NCBI GenBank assembly: GCA_965202845.1
Contig: OZ241856.1
Location: 1,426,001-1,490,000, forward strand
DNA length: 64,000 bases
From: CBDATA01 sp965202845
GTDB taxonomy: Bacteria > Acidobacteriota > Vicinamibacteria > Marinacidobacterales > Marinacidobacteraceae
Reading direction: 5' to 3'
Shown here: piece after piece, positions 42,629 through 50,943 of the stretch
Layout of the letters: each line of letters opens with the position of its first letter
Numbering within the stretch: position 1 is the first letter of the stretch
Program-made: the position numbers and the translations under genes
Notes under the pieces: model-generated
Databases searched by the model: none
Told to the model about the DNA's origin: nothing
Seen by the model: only the letters and a program-made list of their open reading frames with translations

Positions 42629-43344
42629 CCGCTTTCCGGGGTGTGGGGCTCCAGCCCCAGGCGGTTCCGGATGAACCAGACCGCCAGGTAGATGAGCGGG
42701 GTGTCGGCGACCGCCACCATCCACTTGAAGACGACTCCGTTGGCGATCAGCGCGGGCAGCCGCTCCCAGGTCAGCTCCGGGGCGCCGAAGAGAGCGAGCA
42801 GGACGCTGACCAGGGCGGTGTCCACCAGTTGGGACACGAAGGTGGAGGCGTTGTTGCGGAGCCAGAGGTGGCGGCCCCGGGTGACCCGCTTCCAGAAGTG
42901 GAACATGCGGATGTCGAGATACTGGGCGCCCAGGTAGGCGCCCATCGAGGCGATCAGCGCGACCGCCTGGAGTCCGAACACCTCGGTGAACATGGCGTCG
43001 TCCACCCGGCTCCAGGAGGCCGCCGGAACCGCGTCCGCAACCGCCACCAGCGCGCCGACGAACACGCTGGCCGCGAGGCCGGCGGTCACCAGCTGGCTCA
43101 CCCGCCGCCGCCCGAAGAACTCGGACAGCACGTCGGTGCAGATAAAGGTCACCGGGTACGCCAGAATCCCCACCGAAAGCTCCATCCGGGGCGCGAGCCC
43201 CAAGTGTTCCAGGGCGGGGATTTCCCAGACGAAGAACTTCCGGAAGATGAGATTGCAGGCGACCAGCGCCGCGAGGAAGATCGCCCCCAGGTACAGGAAC
43301 ACCCGATCCGGATGCGCGGAAGGACCCGTTTTATCGCGAAGCAA
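42565..43344 (-). CDS. yhhQ: Queuosine precursor transporter (YhhQ family)
   Basis: A 259-residue integral membrane protein with about six to seven hydrophobic segments. The YhhQ signatures AYPVTFICTDVLSEFFGRRR and AQYLDIRMFHFWKRVTRGRHLWLRNNAST (with its conserved Arg-Asn) are clear, followed by SQLVDTALV. The family imports queuosine precursors such as preQ0/preQ1 for tRNA modification; other que genes are not in the window. The start is a TTG overlapping the upstream methyltransferase gene by 14 nt; a GTG at codon 15 is an alternative. Confidence 0.88.
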   Translation of the reverse strand: MLRDKTGPSAHPDRVFLYLGAIFLAALVACNLIFRKFFVWEIPALEHLGLAPRMELSVGILAYPVTFICTDVLSEFFGRRRVSQLVTAGLAASVFVGALVAVADAVPAASWSRVDDAMFTEVFGLQAVALIASMGAYLGAQYLDIRMFHFWKRVTRGRHLWLRNNASTFVSQLVDTALVSVLLALFGAPELTWERLPALIANGVVFKWMVAVADTPLIYLAVWFIRNRLGLEPHTPESGQTGAGAGTRSTPHRTVASSP

Positions 43345-44425
43345 GACCCGACTCGATCACGACGTCCTCGATCAGACTCTTCCGCAGATTCACCGCGCTG
43401 TTGGTGGACGGGAAACACGTCTTCCGCCAGTCATGCCCCATGAGCAGTCGCTTGATTTCCGGCTTCCGCTTGTGAATCACGACGCCGTAGCCGCGCCGGT
43501 TCGGCAGGTCCTCGAATCGCTCGTAGGCTTTCATCCCGCTGTAGGTGGTGGACGGCAGATAGACGTCGCAATGGCCGATCCACGCCTTGTTGCGGGTGCT
43601 CGCCGGAGTCCCGCCGTTGGAAAGCGACTTGACGGAGACGAACCCGCTGCAATCGGGGCGCGCCGACGCGGCGATCCGCTCCACTCCCACCCGGGTCCAC
43701 ACCTGGAAGATCGTGTTGATTCGGATGAGGCTCCCATCGGGACGGGAGAAATGCTCCCCGCTCAGGTCGGCCTCGGCGGCGAGCGCGTATCCCCGCACCC
43801 GCTTGCCGGGAGCGCCCTTGCCGTCGCTTCCGAAATTCTGCGGGAGGATGAAGGCGACGGCGTCCGCAAAGGCGGCGGAATGGTTGATGAACTGGAGCGC
43901 CAGGTGCCCGCGCAGACCGAACGGCGGGTTGCCGACCACGACGAAGGGCCCCGGCCCTTCCGGCTTCCAGCGGAGGTAGTCGGAGCGGATGCAGTCCGGG
44001 TGGGCGGATGCGATGTCGATCCCGAGGCGGCGCCCGGCGGGAAGAACCTGGTAGAAACAACCCTCCCCCATCGAGGGTTCGATGAAGGTGTGTCCGGCGA
44101 GGTCCACGCCCAGCGCATCCATCGTTTCCCGGAATCGCGCAAGGCAGCGGGCGGCGGTCTCCGGCATGGTGAAGTACCGATCCGCCGCGTCGTCCTGCCG
44201 CTCCGGCTCCTCCAGCAGGCGGCGGAGGTCCGCAAGGTAGTGCGCCGGGACGCGCCGGACATCGACCCAGCGACGCACCGTGTTCGCATGCAGCCCGATC
44301 TGGGCGGCGACTCCGGGAACGCCCCATGCGTGGATGGCGCGGAGGAAAGTCTCGCCGGGTTCGCCGGGCGGCCAACCCCGAAGCAGGACAGCCTCGTCTC
44401 CGAACGGAAGCGCGCGTTGTCTCAT
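43331..44425 (-). CDS. Putative N6-adenine DNA methyltransferase with N-terminal HTH
   Basis: A 364-residue protein. Residues about 28-75 resemble a helix-turn-helix (GVPGVAAQIGLHANTVRRWVD). The methyltransferase core follows: FIEPSMGEGCFYQVL as motif I, RRLGIDIASAHPDCI as motif II, and VVVGNPPFG as motif IV (NPPF, the N6-adenine type). The C-terminal part (SLSNGGTPASTRNKAWIGH and YGVVIHKRKPEI) is a target-recognition-like region I do not recognise. No restriction enzyme is adjacent, so it looks like an orphan, possibly regulatory or phage-derived, methyltransferase. It overlaps the transporter gene by 14 nt at its 3' end. Confidence 0.75.
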   Translation of the reverse strand: MRQRALPFGDEAVLLRGWPPGEPGETFLRAIHAWGVPGVAAQIGLHANTVRRWVDVRRVPAHYLADLRRLLEEPERQDDAADRYFTMPETAARCLARFRETMDALGVDLAGHTFIEPSMGEGCFYQVLPAGRRLGIDIASAHPDCIRSDYLRWKPEGPGPFVVVGNPPFGLRGHLALQFINHSAAFADAVAFILPQNFGSDGKGAPGKRVRGYALAAEADLSGEHFSRPDGSLIRINTIFQVWTRVGVERIAASARPDCSGFVSVKSLSNGGTPASTRNKAWIGHCDVYLPSTTYSGMKAYERFEDLPNRRGYGVVIHKRKPEIKRLLMGHDWRKTCFPSTNSAVNLRKSLIEDVVIESGLASR

Positions 44426-44462
44426 CTCTCCCCGGCGCCCCGCCTCGCCGGAGGGCATGGTA

Positions 44463-45332
44463 TCACGGAGCGGCGGGCGCGACCTCCCGCAGCCGGCCGT
44501 AGGTGTCCGCCCGCCGGTCGCGCAGGAACTGGAGCAGCCGCCGGGCGTCGGCGATCCGGTTCCGGTCCAGGGCGGCGATGACCAGCCCGGGGCGGTCGTC
44601 CCCCTGGGCCAGCACCTCTCCCAGCGGGTCGACGACGAAGCTGCCCCCGTAGAACGTCCCCTCCCCCTCGCGCCCGACCCGGTTGGCGGCGCCGACGAAA
44701 ACCCCGTTGGCGATCGCGTGGGAGCGCATGACCGTCCGCCACGCATCCTCCGAGGAATAGCCGGGGCGGTCGGGTTCGGAGCCGATGGCGGTCGGAAAGA
44801 GAAGGATTTCGGCGCCGCCCAGCGCGAAGGCGCGCGCCGCTTCCGGGAACCACTGATCCCAGCAGACGCCCACCCCGATCCGTCCGTGCGCGGTGTCCCA
44901 GACCGGATACCCCAGGTCGCCGGGGGTGAAGTAGTACTTCTCGTGGTAGCCGGGGCCGTCCGGGATGTGGTTCTTCCGGTAGCGGCCCAGGAGCGTCCCG
45001 TCCGCATCGAAGACCAGTGCGGTGTTGAACGCCACTCCGGGCGCCGCCTCCTCGAACACCGGAACCACCAGAACCAGCCCCAGCTCCCCGGCGAGGCGTC
45101 CGAGCTCCCGGGCGCGAGGCGAAGGCTGGGGTTCGGCGAGATCGCAAAGGCGCACATCCACTCGCGCCGGGAAGTAGGGAAGGTCGTAGAGCTCGGGCAG
45201 GCAGACGATGCGGGCGCCGGCGTCGGCGGCCTCCCGGACCGCCTCCAGCGCGGCGCGGTGGGCGGCGTCCCGGTCGTCCGCTTCAACCGCCCGCTGCGCC
45301 AGCGCGAGACGGACCGGGCCCAAGGCGACCAT
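44463..45332 (-). CDS. aguB: N-carbamoylputrescine amidase
   Basis: A 289-residue nitrilase-superfamily hydrolase. The catalytic triad is visible: Glu in CLPELYDLPYF, Lys in GRYRKNHIPDGPGYHEK, and Cys in GVGVCWDQWFPEAAR. The PDGPGYHEKYYFTPGD block is characteristic of N-carbamoylputrescine amidase, which releases putrescine, CO2 and ammonia. It lies 16 nt after aguA, so together they convert agmatine to putrescine. A TATACT hexamer lies exactly six bases before the ATG, suggesting an internal leaderless promoter. Confidence 0.93.
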   Translation of the reverse strand: MVALGPVRLALAQRAVEADDRDAAHRAALEAVREAADAGARIVCLPELYDLPYFPARVDVRLCDLAEPQPSPRARELGRLAGELGLVLVVPVFEEAAPGVAFNTALVFDADGTLLGRYRKNHIPDGPGYHEKYYFTPGDLGYPVWDTAHGRIGVGVCWDQWFPEAARAFALGGAEILLFPTAIGSEPDRPGYSSEDAWRTVMRSHAIANGVFVGAANRVGREGEGTFYGGSFVVDPLGEVLAQGDDRPGLVIAALDRNRIADARRLLQFLRDRRADTYGRLREVAPAAP

Positions 45333-45348
45333 CCCCCGAGTATAGGGT

Positions 45349-46539
45349 TCAGGTGGGCGGGCCCGGTTCGTGCTGGATCATGCAGTGGACGCCGCCGCCG
45401 CCGAAGTTCGCCGCCCGCGGATCGAAGCCGAGCACATGCCGGCCGGGGAACGCCGACTCCAGCATCCGCCGCGCCCGTTCGTCCTTCGCCCGAACCGACT
45501 CGGGGAGGCCCGGTCGCCAGTAGCGGGGGGCGAGCGTCAGCCCATTGGTCGTCTGGAAGTTCAGGTAGCTGGTCGCCCCGATCACCCGGAGCAGGCCTTC
45601 CGCCGGCGCCCCAGCGAAGTCGCGGAGCGCGTCGAAGACGCCGTCCCCCGGCCCCACGTCCGCGAACAGCGGATCGGGGACCGGGAGGCGCAGAATCCGG
45701 AAGGGCCTGCCGTGCGCGTCGCGGGCCAGGAGCAGTCGTCGATGGTTCTCCTCCAGACGCTCGTGGGCGGCGGCCGCGAGCCGGTCGCGCTCCCGCTCCT
45801 CCGGGGCGACTTCGGCGAGCAGGATCGTTTCGGGGTCGGCGAAGCGGGCGAATTCGTCCACGTGGCCTCCGGTGCCCATCGCCGTCCAGGCGCCGCTGCC
45901 GGGAAGCGGCCCGCCGAGCGCGTGGTCGTCCTCGGGCATGCCCCGGTCCAGCCACACGATCTTCTCCGCGCCCAGAACCCGCCGGTATTCGGCCTCGATT
46001 TCGGCGCGGGTCCAGTCCGGGTTGCGCTGACGCTCGACCGCCTCCACCAGCAGCAGCGCGCCCTCCCCGTTGCACTCGCGGGCGCCTCCCTCGCTGACCA
46101 GCGGCGACCGCACCACCGGAATTCCGAGCCGCTCCGCCGCCAGGCGGGGGATCGCGCCTTCCAGCCGGGAGGCCGGGGCGTCCCGACCCGCGTACCCCCA
46201 CATCGTGAACGCGAACTCCGCCACCCGGCGTCCGCCGCGGTCCCCCTCAAGGAAGATCGGGCCCGTGTCGCGCAGCCAGACGTCCCCGTGGGGAATCGGA
46301 TGCATCCGAACCCGCCCTGCCGGAATCCCGGCTTCCCGGAGCCGGGCGGCGACCCGCTCCGCTTCCGCGTCGTCCTGGACGAGCAGCTCGATCCGCACCC
46401 GATCCTGCGCCGCCGCGAGGATCCGGAGGGTCAGCGGTTCGGTGGGAAGCTCCCGCCGGTTCGGATACGTCGGCCACGCCAGCCACAGCGTCCGCTGCGG
46501 TTCGAACTCGGCGGGAAGCCGGAACCGCTCGCCGCTCAT
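45349..46539 (-). CDS. aguA: Agmatine deiminase
   Basis: A 396-residue peptidyl-arginine-deiminase-fold enzyme that converts agmatine to N-carbamoylputrescine and ammonia. HGDVWLRDTGPIFL is the family signature. WGYAGRDAPASRL, then SEGGARECNGEGALLLVEA (substrate-binding Glu) and GTGGHVDEFARFADP (catalytic His/Asp) follow. ANFGGGGVHCMIQHEPG near the C-terminus carries the nucleophilic Cys. The gene is divergent from gatC, with a 46-bp gap containing a TATACT box for gatC. No arginine decarboxylase is in the window. Confidence 0.95.
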   Translation of the reverse strand: MSGERFRLPAEFEPQRTLWLAWPTYPNRRELPTEPLTLRILAAAQDRVRIELLVQDDAEAERVAARLREAGIPAGRVRMHPIPHGDVWLRDTGPIFLEGDRGGRRVAEFAFTMWGYAGRDAPASRLEGAIPRLAAERLGIPVVRSPLVSEGGARECNGEGALLLVEAVERQRNPDWTRAEIEAEYRRVLGAEKIVWLDRGMPEDDHALGGPLPGSGAWTAMGTGGHVDEFARFADPETILLAEVAPEERERDRLAAAAHERLEENHRRLLLARDAHGRPFRILRLPVPDPLFADVGPGDGVFDALRDFAGAPAEGLLRVIGATSYLNFQTTNGLTLAPRYWRPGLPESVRAKDERARRMLESAFPGRHVLGFDPRAANFGGGGVHCMIQHEPGPPT

Positions 46540-46585
46540 GGAACCATGCCCCGCCCAATATACTCCGGGGGAGCGCGTGCGGCGG

Positions 46586-46843
46586 ATGCAACCGGGGGAC
46601 ATGGAAGAGCTGGCAGGGGTGCGCCTCGCATCCGGCGCGGCCGCCTGGAAGCGTCTCGCGGCCTTCGCCGAACGGGTGAGCCGGAATCCACCCGAAGTCC
46701 TGTCCGGGACGCCGGCCGCCACCGGCGACTGCCCGCTCCGCGCCGACCGGGAGGGAGGGGAGCGGGCTCTGCCGCCGATCGATCTGGAGCGGGTCGCCCC
46801 GGAGCACCGGAACGGCCTGCTGCTCGTTCCCCGCGTCCTTTGA
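46586..46843 (+). CDS. gatC: Aspartyl/glutamyl-tRNA amidotransferase subunit C
   Basis: An 85-residue GatC. The family's closing pattern PLRAD...LPPIDLERVAPEHRNGLLLVPRVL is well conserved, and the first helix (MEELAGVRLAS) fits too. GatC is the small chaperone-like belt that joins GatA and GatB in the transamidosome converting Glu-tRNAGln or Asp-tRNAAsn. I chose ATG 46586; GTG 46577 and ATG 46601 are possible. A TATACT box is at 46559-46564. The stop overlaps the gatA start (TTGA). Confidence 0.82.
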   Translation: MQPGDMEELAGVRLASGAAAWKRLAAFAERVSRNPPEVLSGTPAATGDCPLRADREGGERALPPIDLERVAPEHRNGLLLVPRVL

Positions 46844-48261
46844 GTCCGCCGCCGCCGAAGACGGTGGCCGGAGGCGACCTGCGGCGCCTCGGCGCCCGGC
46901 TGCGGAACCGGGAGATCGACGCGACGGAAGCCGTCCGGCTCGCGCTGGATCGCATCCGGAGCGTCGAGAACGAGGTGCGCGCCTTCCTGCATCTGGACTC
47001 GGAGGGGGCGCGCGCCCGGGCGCGAGAGCTGGACCGTGCGCCCGCCGAGCAACGGGGGGCGCTCCACGGCCTGCCGATTTCCGTCAAGGACAACATCGCC
47101 ATCCGGGGGATGCCGCTCACCTGCGCCTCGGCCCTCCTCGACGGGTTCGTCTCTCCCTACGACGCCACCGTCGTCGCCCGGCTGCGCGACGCCGGAGCGG
47201 TCCTCCTCGGCAAGACCAACCTCGACGAGTTCGCCATGGGGTCCAGCACGTCCAGCGGCTACCGGGGCGCCACCCGCAACCCCTGGGACACCGCCCGGGT
47301 TCCCGGAGGCTCTTCCGGCGGAGCGGCCGCGTCGGTGGCGGCCGGGATGGCGGCGGCGGGCATCGGCACCGACACCGGCGGCTCGCTGCGGCATCCGGGA
47401 GCGCACTGCGGCCTCCATGCGATCCGCCCGACCTGGGGGCGGGTCTCCCGCTTCGGAGTCACCGCCTATGCGTCGTCGCTGGATCAGGTGGGTTGTCTCG
47501 CCTGGGACCTGCCGGACCTCGCCGCCGTCCTCTCGGTCCTTTCCGGCTCCGATCCCAGGGACGCCACCTGCAGCCGGCGACCGGTTCCCGACTTCCTGAC
47601 GGCCGCCGCGTCGCCTGCGTTGCCGGAAAGCGTCGCGATTCCCGCGGACGCCGACCGCCCCGGGCTCGACCCGGAAGGCGAGCGGGCCTACGCCCGCTGC
47701 GTCGCCCGCCTCGAAGAGGCCGGCGTCCGGATTCGGGAGGCGGCGCTGCCCGACTGGGGACTGGCGGTCGCCACCTACTACGTGCTGGCCTGCGCCGAGG
47801 CGAGCTCCAATCTGGCGCGTTTCGACGGCGTTCGCTACGGCAGAAGGCGTCCGCCCGATCTCGTCGAAAGCCGCACCGCCGGATTCGGCCCCGAAGTGCG
47901 GGAGCGGATTCTCCTCGGCGCCGGGTGCCTTTCGAGCGGCTACGAGGACGAGGTCTACCAGGCGGCCAAACGGCGGCGCGCCGCATTCCGCGCCGAGCTG
48001 CTGGAGATTCTGGAAGCTTCGGACGCGATCCTGCTTCCGGTGGCGGTGGCCCCGCCCCGGCGTTCCGACGACCGGGAGGCGGCCCGGCGGGAGTACGAGG
48101 ACGACCGCTGCAACATCCTCGCCTCGCTGGCCGGCCTGCCCGCCCTCGCGGTTCCCGCCGGGAGCTGGCGGGGCCTTCCGTTCGGCGTCCAGTTCGTGGG
48201 GGCGCCGTGGCGCGAGGATCAGCTCATCCGGTTCGCCGGTGCGTTCGGGGACCTCGCCTGA
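46840..48261 (+). CDS. gatA: Aspartyl/glutamyl-tRNA amidotransferase subunit A
   Basis: A 473-residue amidase-signature enzyme that provides ammonia from glutamine or asparagine for tRNA-dependent amidation. The Ser-cisSer-Lys triad is visible: LPISVKDNIAIRG (Lys), VPGGSSGGAAASVAAG (cis-Ser) and GTDTGGSLRHPGAHCGL (nucleophile Ser). The C-terminal ASLAGLPALAVPAG matches GatA. The TTG start overlaps the gatC stop; GTG 46864 is an alternative. gatB is not in the window, so the genes are split. The 3' end overlaps thiL by 38 nt. Confidence 0.94.
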   Translation: MSPPPPKTVAGGDLRRLGARLRNREIDATEAVRLALDRIRSVENEVRAFLHLDSEGARARARELDRAPAEQRGALHGLPISVKDNIAIRGMPLTCASALLDGFVSPYDATVVARLRDAGAVLLGKTNLDEFAMGSSTSSGYRGATRNPWDTARVPGGSSGGAAASVAAGMAAAGIGTDTGGSLRHPGAHCGLHAIRPTWGRVSRFGVTAYASSLDQVGCLAWDLPDLAAVLSVLSGSDPRDATCSRRPVPDFLTAAASPALPESVAIPADADRPGLDPEGERAYARCVARLEEAGVRIREAALPDWGLAVATYYVLACAEASSNLARFDGVRYGRRRPPDLVESRTAGFGPEVRERILLGAGCLSSGYEDEVYQAAKRRRAAFRAELLEILEASDAILLPVAVAPPRRSDDREAARREYEDDRCNILASLAGLPALAVPAGSWRGLPFGVQFVGAPWREDQLIRFAGAFGDLA

Positions 48262-49204
48262 GCGCGTCCCAGCCCCGCCGGGGGAGCGGCGATACGCCGT
48301 CCGGCCCGACCAGCCGGACGCCCTCTTCGGGAGGCGTGATCGCGCCGATCCGACGGACCGGAACGCCGGCCTGCTCCGCTGCCGCCCGGACCGCCGACGC
48401 ATCGCCGGAGGCGAACAGGAGTTCGTAGTCCTCTCCGCCGCCGAGCGCCGCCTGGAGTCCCTGGTCGCCGGTTCCGGCCAGCGGCAGCCGCGCGCTCTCG
48501 ATCCGGGCGCCGACCCCGCTCGTTTCGGCGAGGCGGCGCAGGTCCAGGGCGAGTCCGTCCGAAATGTCCATCGCCGCGCGGGCGGCGCCCCGGGCCGCCA
48601 GCTGCTCCCCCAGGGCGATGCGCGGTTCGGGGTTCAGGTGCGTTTCGATCCGCCGCTTCTCCTCCGGCGTCGACTCCCGACCGGCGCGCAGCAGCTCCAG
48701 GCCGAGCGCCGAACCGCCCAGGGCGCCGCTCACCCAGAGCGAATCCCCCGGGCGGGCGCCGGAGCGGGTGAGCGGACGGCGACCGGGCGCCAGGGCGCCC
48801 AGAACCGTCACGTGGACCGCGAGCCGGTCTCCCGTCGTGAGGTTGCCGCCGGCGACCCGCGCGCCGAGTTCGACGGCGCGCTGACCAGCGGCCGCCGCCA
48901 GATCCCGGGCGCGCTCCTCGTCGCCGGGCGGCACGACCTGGGAAAGGAGAACCACCAGCGGCGAGCCGCCCATCGCGGCGATGTCGCTGACCGCGGCGGC
49001 CACCGCCCGCCGTCCCACCGCCCGGATCGGGTGCAGGCGCCGGTCGAAGTGGACGCCCTCTTCGGCGGCGTCGGTGGTGAGCAGCGCCAGCGCCCCGTCG
49101 GGCAGCCGGACGCCCGCCGCGTCATCCCCCGGTCCGGGGAAGCCCCGGGATCCGCCGGGGAGTCCGTCCAGAATCCGCCGGAGGAGTTCCCCTTCCCGGT
49201 TCAG
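48224..49204 (-). CDS. thiL: Thiamine-monophosphate kinase
   Basis: A 326-residue ThiL that phosphorylates TMP to TPP. PGDDAAGV and LTTDAAEEGVHFD contribute the Mg/ATP-binding acidic residues. AVSDIAAMGGSPLVVLLS and GGNLTTGDRLAVHVTVLG are the conserved PurM-type blocks, and AAMDISDGLALDL and GGGEDYELLFA the C-terminal ones. No ATG, GTG or TTG fits the family N-terminus (LNREGELLRRIL). The best candidate is a CTG whose bases overlap the zapA stop (CTGA), so initiation is unusual or poorly defined. Confidence 0.85.
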   Translation of the reverse strand: MNREGELLRRILDGLPGGSRGFPGPGDDAAGVRLPDGALALLTTDAAEEGVHFDRRLHPIRAVGRRAVAAAVSDIAAMGGSPLVVLLSQVVPPGDEERARDLAAAAGQRAVELGARVAGGNLTTGDRLAVHVTVLGALAPGRRPLTRSGARPGDSLWVSGALGGSALGLELLRAGRESTPEEKRRIETHLNPEPRIALGEQLAARGAARAAMDISDGLALDLRRLAETSGVGARIESARLPLAGTGDQGLQAALGGGEDYELLFASGDASAVRAAAEQAGVPVRRIGAITPPEEGVRLVGPDGVSPLPRRGWDALRRGPRTHRRTG

Positions 49205-49473
49205 GCGGACGCCCGCCGTTCGATCTCCCGGAGGCGCTCGCGCACCGTGTCCACCGCCCGGGCGACCGCCTCCCGCTCGCGCAGCAGCTCGTCGCCCACG
49301 TTCAAGGCGGCCAGGATGGCGGCCCGCTCGGTGGAGATGCCGGGAACCGCCTTCCGAACCTCCTCGATCCGTTCGTTCACGAATGCGGCGACCCGGGACA
49401 GGTCGGCGCCCTCGTCGTCGGCGCGGAGCCGGTAGGACCGCCCCGCAACCTGGACTTCGACCTGCTCCCTCAT
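49201..49473 (-). CDS. zapA: Cell division protein ZapA
   Basis: A 90-residue ZapA. The N-terminal beta-hairpin VEVQVAGRSYRLRADDEG, then LSRVAAFVNERIEEVRKAVPGISTERAAILAALNVGDEL and a C-terminal coiled coil, match the FtsZ-ring bundling protein. The ATG overlaps the stop of the upstream ZapB-like gene (ATGA) and the stop overlaps the thiL start. All sit behind the rplT operon, as in several other phyla. Confidence 0.88.
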   Translation of the reverse strand: MREQVEVQVAGRSYRLRADDEGADLSRVAAFVNERIEEVRKAVPGISTERAAILAALNVGDELLREREAVARAVDTVRERLREIERRASA

Positions 49474-49685
49474 GCCGGTTCCGTTCCCTCAAGCTCCGCG
49501 ATCCGGCGCAGGGCGTCCCGAATCTCCCCGCGCTCGCGCTGCAGCAGCCGCACCGCCTCCCGGGCGCGATCCAGTTGCTCCTTCCGCTCCCCCGCCTTTT
49601 CGCGCGACGACGCCCTGGACTGCACCGCCCGCTCCAGGCGCTCCAGGTCGTCGCCCAGGCCGAGCACCAGATCGGAGGGGCGCAC
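49470..49685 (-). CDS. ZapB-like small coiled-coil protein
   Basis: A 71-residue, highly charged protein predicted to be one continuous coiled coil (LGDDLERLERAVQSR to LLQRERGEIRDALRRIAELEG). Its GTG start is 11 nt after the rplT stop and its end overlaps zapA. Position immediately before zapA and the coiled-coil form suggest a ZapB-type division-ring partner; sequence similarity alone is too weak to prove this. Confidence 0.65.
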   Translation of the reverse strand: MRPSDLVLGLGDDLERLERAVQSRASSREKAGERKEQLDRAREAVRLLQRERGEIRDALRRIAELEGTEPA

Positions 49686-49696
49686 CCCGGGAAGCC

Positions 49697-50071
49697 TCAG
49701 TCCGCGGCCAAACGGGTTTCGAGCGCCTGCCTCGAAGTGGCGACCAGCTGATCGAAGGCGCCCGGATCGTGGATCGCCAGTTCGGCGAGCTGCTTGCGGT
49801 TCAACGCGACTCCGGCGAGCGAAAGCCCGTGGGCGAACTGACCGTAGGGCAGCCCGCGCTCCCGGGACGCCGCCGAAATGCGGGTGATCCAGAGGCGCCG
49901 GAAGTCGCGCTTCCGGTTCCTTCGGTCCCGGTAGGCGTAGCTCAGCGCCCGATCCACCGCCTGCTTGGCGTGGCGGTAGAGCTTCCCGCGCATCCCCCGG
50001 TAGCCCCGGGTCAGCTTGAGGATGCGTCGCCGCCGGTCGCGCCGGTGGGTTCCCCGCTTGACTCTGGCCAT
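49697..50071 (-). CDS. rplT: 50S ribosomal protein L20
   Basis: A 124-residue L20, an early-assembly 23S rRNA-binding protein. ARVKRGTHRRDRRRRILKLTRGYRG, FRRLWITRISAASRERGL and LNRKQLAELA are all as in the family. It is the third gene of infC-rpmI-rplT. In E. coli L20 represses this operon; no equivalent site was searched for in depth here. Confidence 0.97.
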   Translation of the reverse strand: MARVKRGTHRRDRRRRILKLTRGYRGMRGKLYRHAKQAVDRALSYAYRDRRNRKRDFRRLWITRISAASRERGLPYGQFAHGLSLAGVALNRKQLAELAIHDPGAFDQLVATSRQALETRLAAD

Positions 50072-50092
50072 GCTCCCGATCTCCCTTCCCGG

Positions 50093-50287
50093 CTATCCGA
50101 GGATCCGCGCGATCCGCTTCGCGTCGCCGGCCGCGACCCACGCCCCGCTCCGCAGCCGACGGAGGCGCTTGGGGGACTTCTTGGTGAGGATGTGGTTGTG
50201 GTTGGCGCGACGACGGCGGATTCGTCCGCTCGCGGTGGTCCGGAAGCGCTTGGCGGCGCCCCGGTGCGTCCTGGTCTTGCGGTTCAT
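50093..50287 (-). CDS. rpmI: 50S ribosomal protein L35
   Basis: A 64-residue, strongly basic L35. KTHRGAAKRFRTTASGRIRRRR and NHNHILTKKSPKRLRRLRS match the family. The initial NRKTRTHRG differs slightly from the more usual PKMKTHRG. It lies 10 nt after infC and 21 nt before rplT. Confidence 0.95.
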   Translation of the reverse strand: MNRKTRTHRGAAKRFRTTASGRIRRRRANHNHILTKKSPKRLRRLRSGAWVAAGDAKRIARILG

Positions 50288-50297
50288 GATGGATTCC

Positions 50298-50942
50298 TCA
50301 TTGAGTCTTCAAGTCTTCCTCCTCCAGCTCGCTGGCGGATTGCATCGGCCGGGGCGGGCGGCGCATCCGGGGCGCGGGAGCGTCCCCTTTGGGACCCTGC
50401 GCCCGCGCCGCCCGCCGCTCCTCGGAGAGGCGACGGTTCGGGGCGAGGATCATGCTCATCTGGTTCCCGACGATGTTGGACCGGGATTCTACCGTAGCCA
50501 TGTCCTTCAGCGCCTCGGAGACCGAATCGAGAATCTGATCCCCGATCTCCCGGTGGCTGCGCTCGCGGGCCCGCTTGAACCAGATCGTCGCCTTCACCTT
50601 GTGCCCCTCCCGAAGGAAGCGCTGGATGTTCCTCATCTTCGTTTCGCGGTCGTGCTTGTCGATGATGATCCGGAACTTGACTTCCTTGACCTGGTTCTGC
50701 CGATGGTGGCGCCGGGCTTCCTGCGACCGCTTGCTCTGCTGGTAGACGAACTTGCCGTAGTCCATGATCCGGCAGACCGGCGGGATCTGGTTGGGACGGA
50801 TCTCGACGAGGTCCACGCCCCGGTCCCGGGCGATCCGTCGAGCCTCCATCACCGAATACTCGCCGAGCCGCGTCCCCCGTTCGTCGATCAGGAGAACCAC
50901 CGGGGCGCGGATGCGCTCGTTGATTCGGAGGGAACTGTCGAT
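50298..50942 (-). CDS. infC: Translation initiation factor IF-3 with probable AUC start
   Basis: A 214-residue IF3. LRINERIRAPVVLLIDERG is the true N-terminal domain start. RPNQIPPVCRIMDYGKFVYQQSKR leads into the linker, and VKEVKFRIIIDKHDRETKMRN into the C-terminal domain. The tail beyond residue 175 is an Arg/Pro/Glu-rich extension. No ATG, GTG or TTG precedes the conserved RINERIR in frame at a sensible distance; GTG 50900 would delete it. ATC at 50942 is preceded by GGGAGG at six-base spacing. Non-canonical infC start codons (AUU in E. coli) underlie IF3 autoregulation, so an AUC start here is credible. The gene follows thrS, 80 bp downstream. Confidence 0.92.
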   Translation of the reverse strand: MDSSLRINERIRAPVVLLIDERGTRLGEYSVMEARRIARDRGVDLVEIRPNQIPPVCRIMDYGKFVYQQSKRSQEARRHHRQNQVKEVKFRIIIDKHDRETKMRNIQRFLREGHKVKATIWFKRARERSHREIGDQILDSVSEALKDMATVESRSNIVGNQMSMILAPNRRLSEERRAARAQGPKGDAPAPRMRRPPRPMQSASELEEEDLKTQ

Positions 50943-50943
50943 A

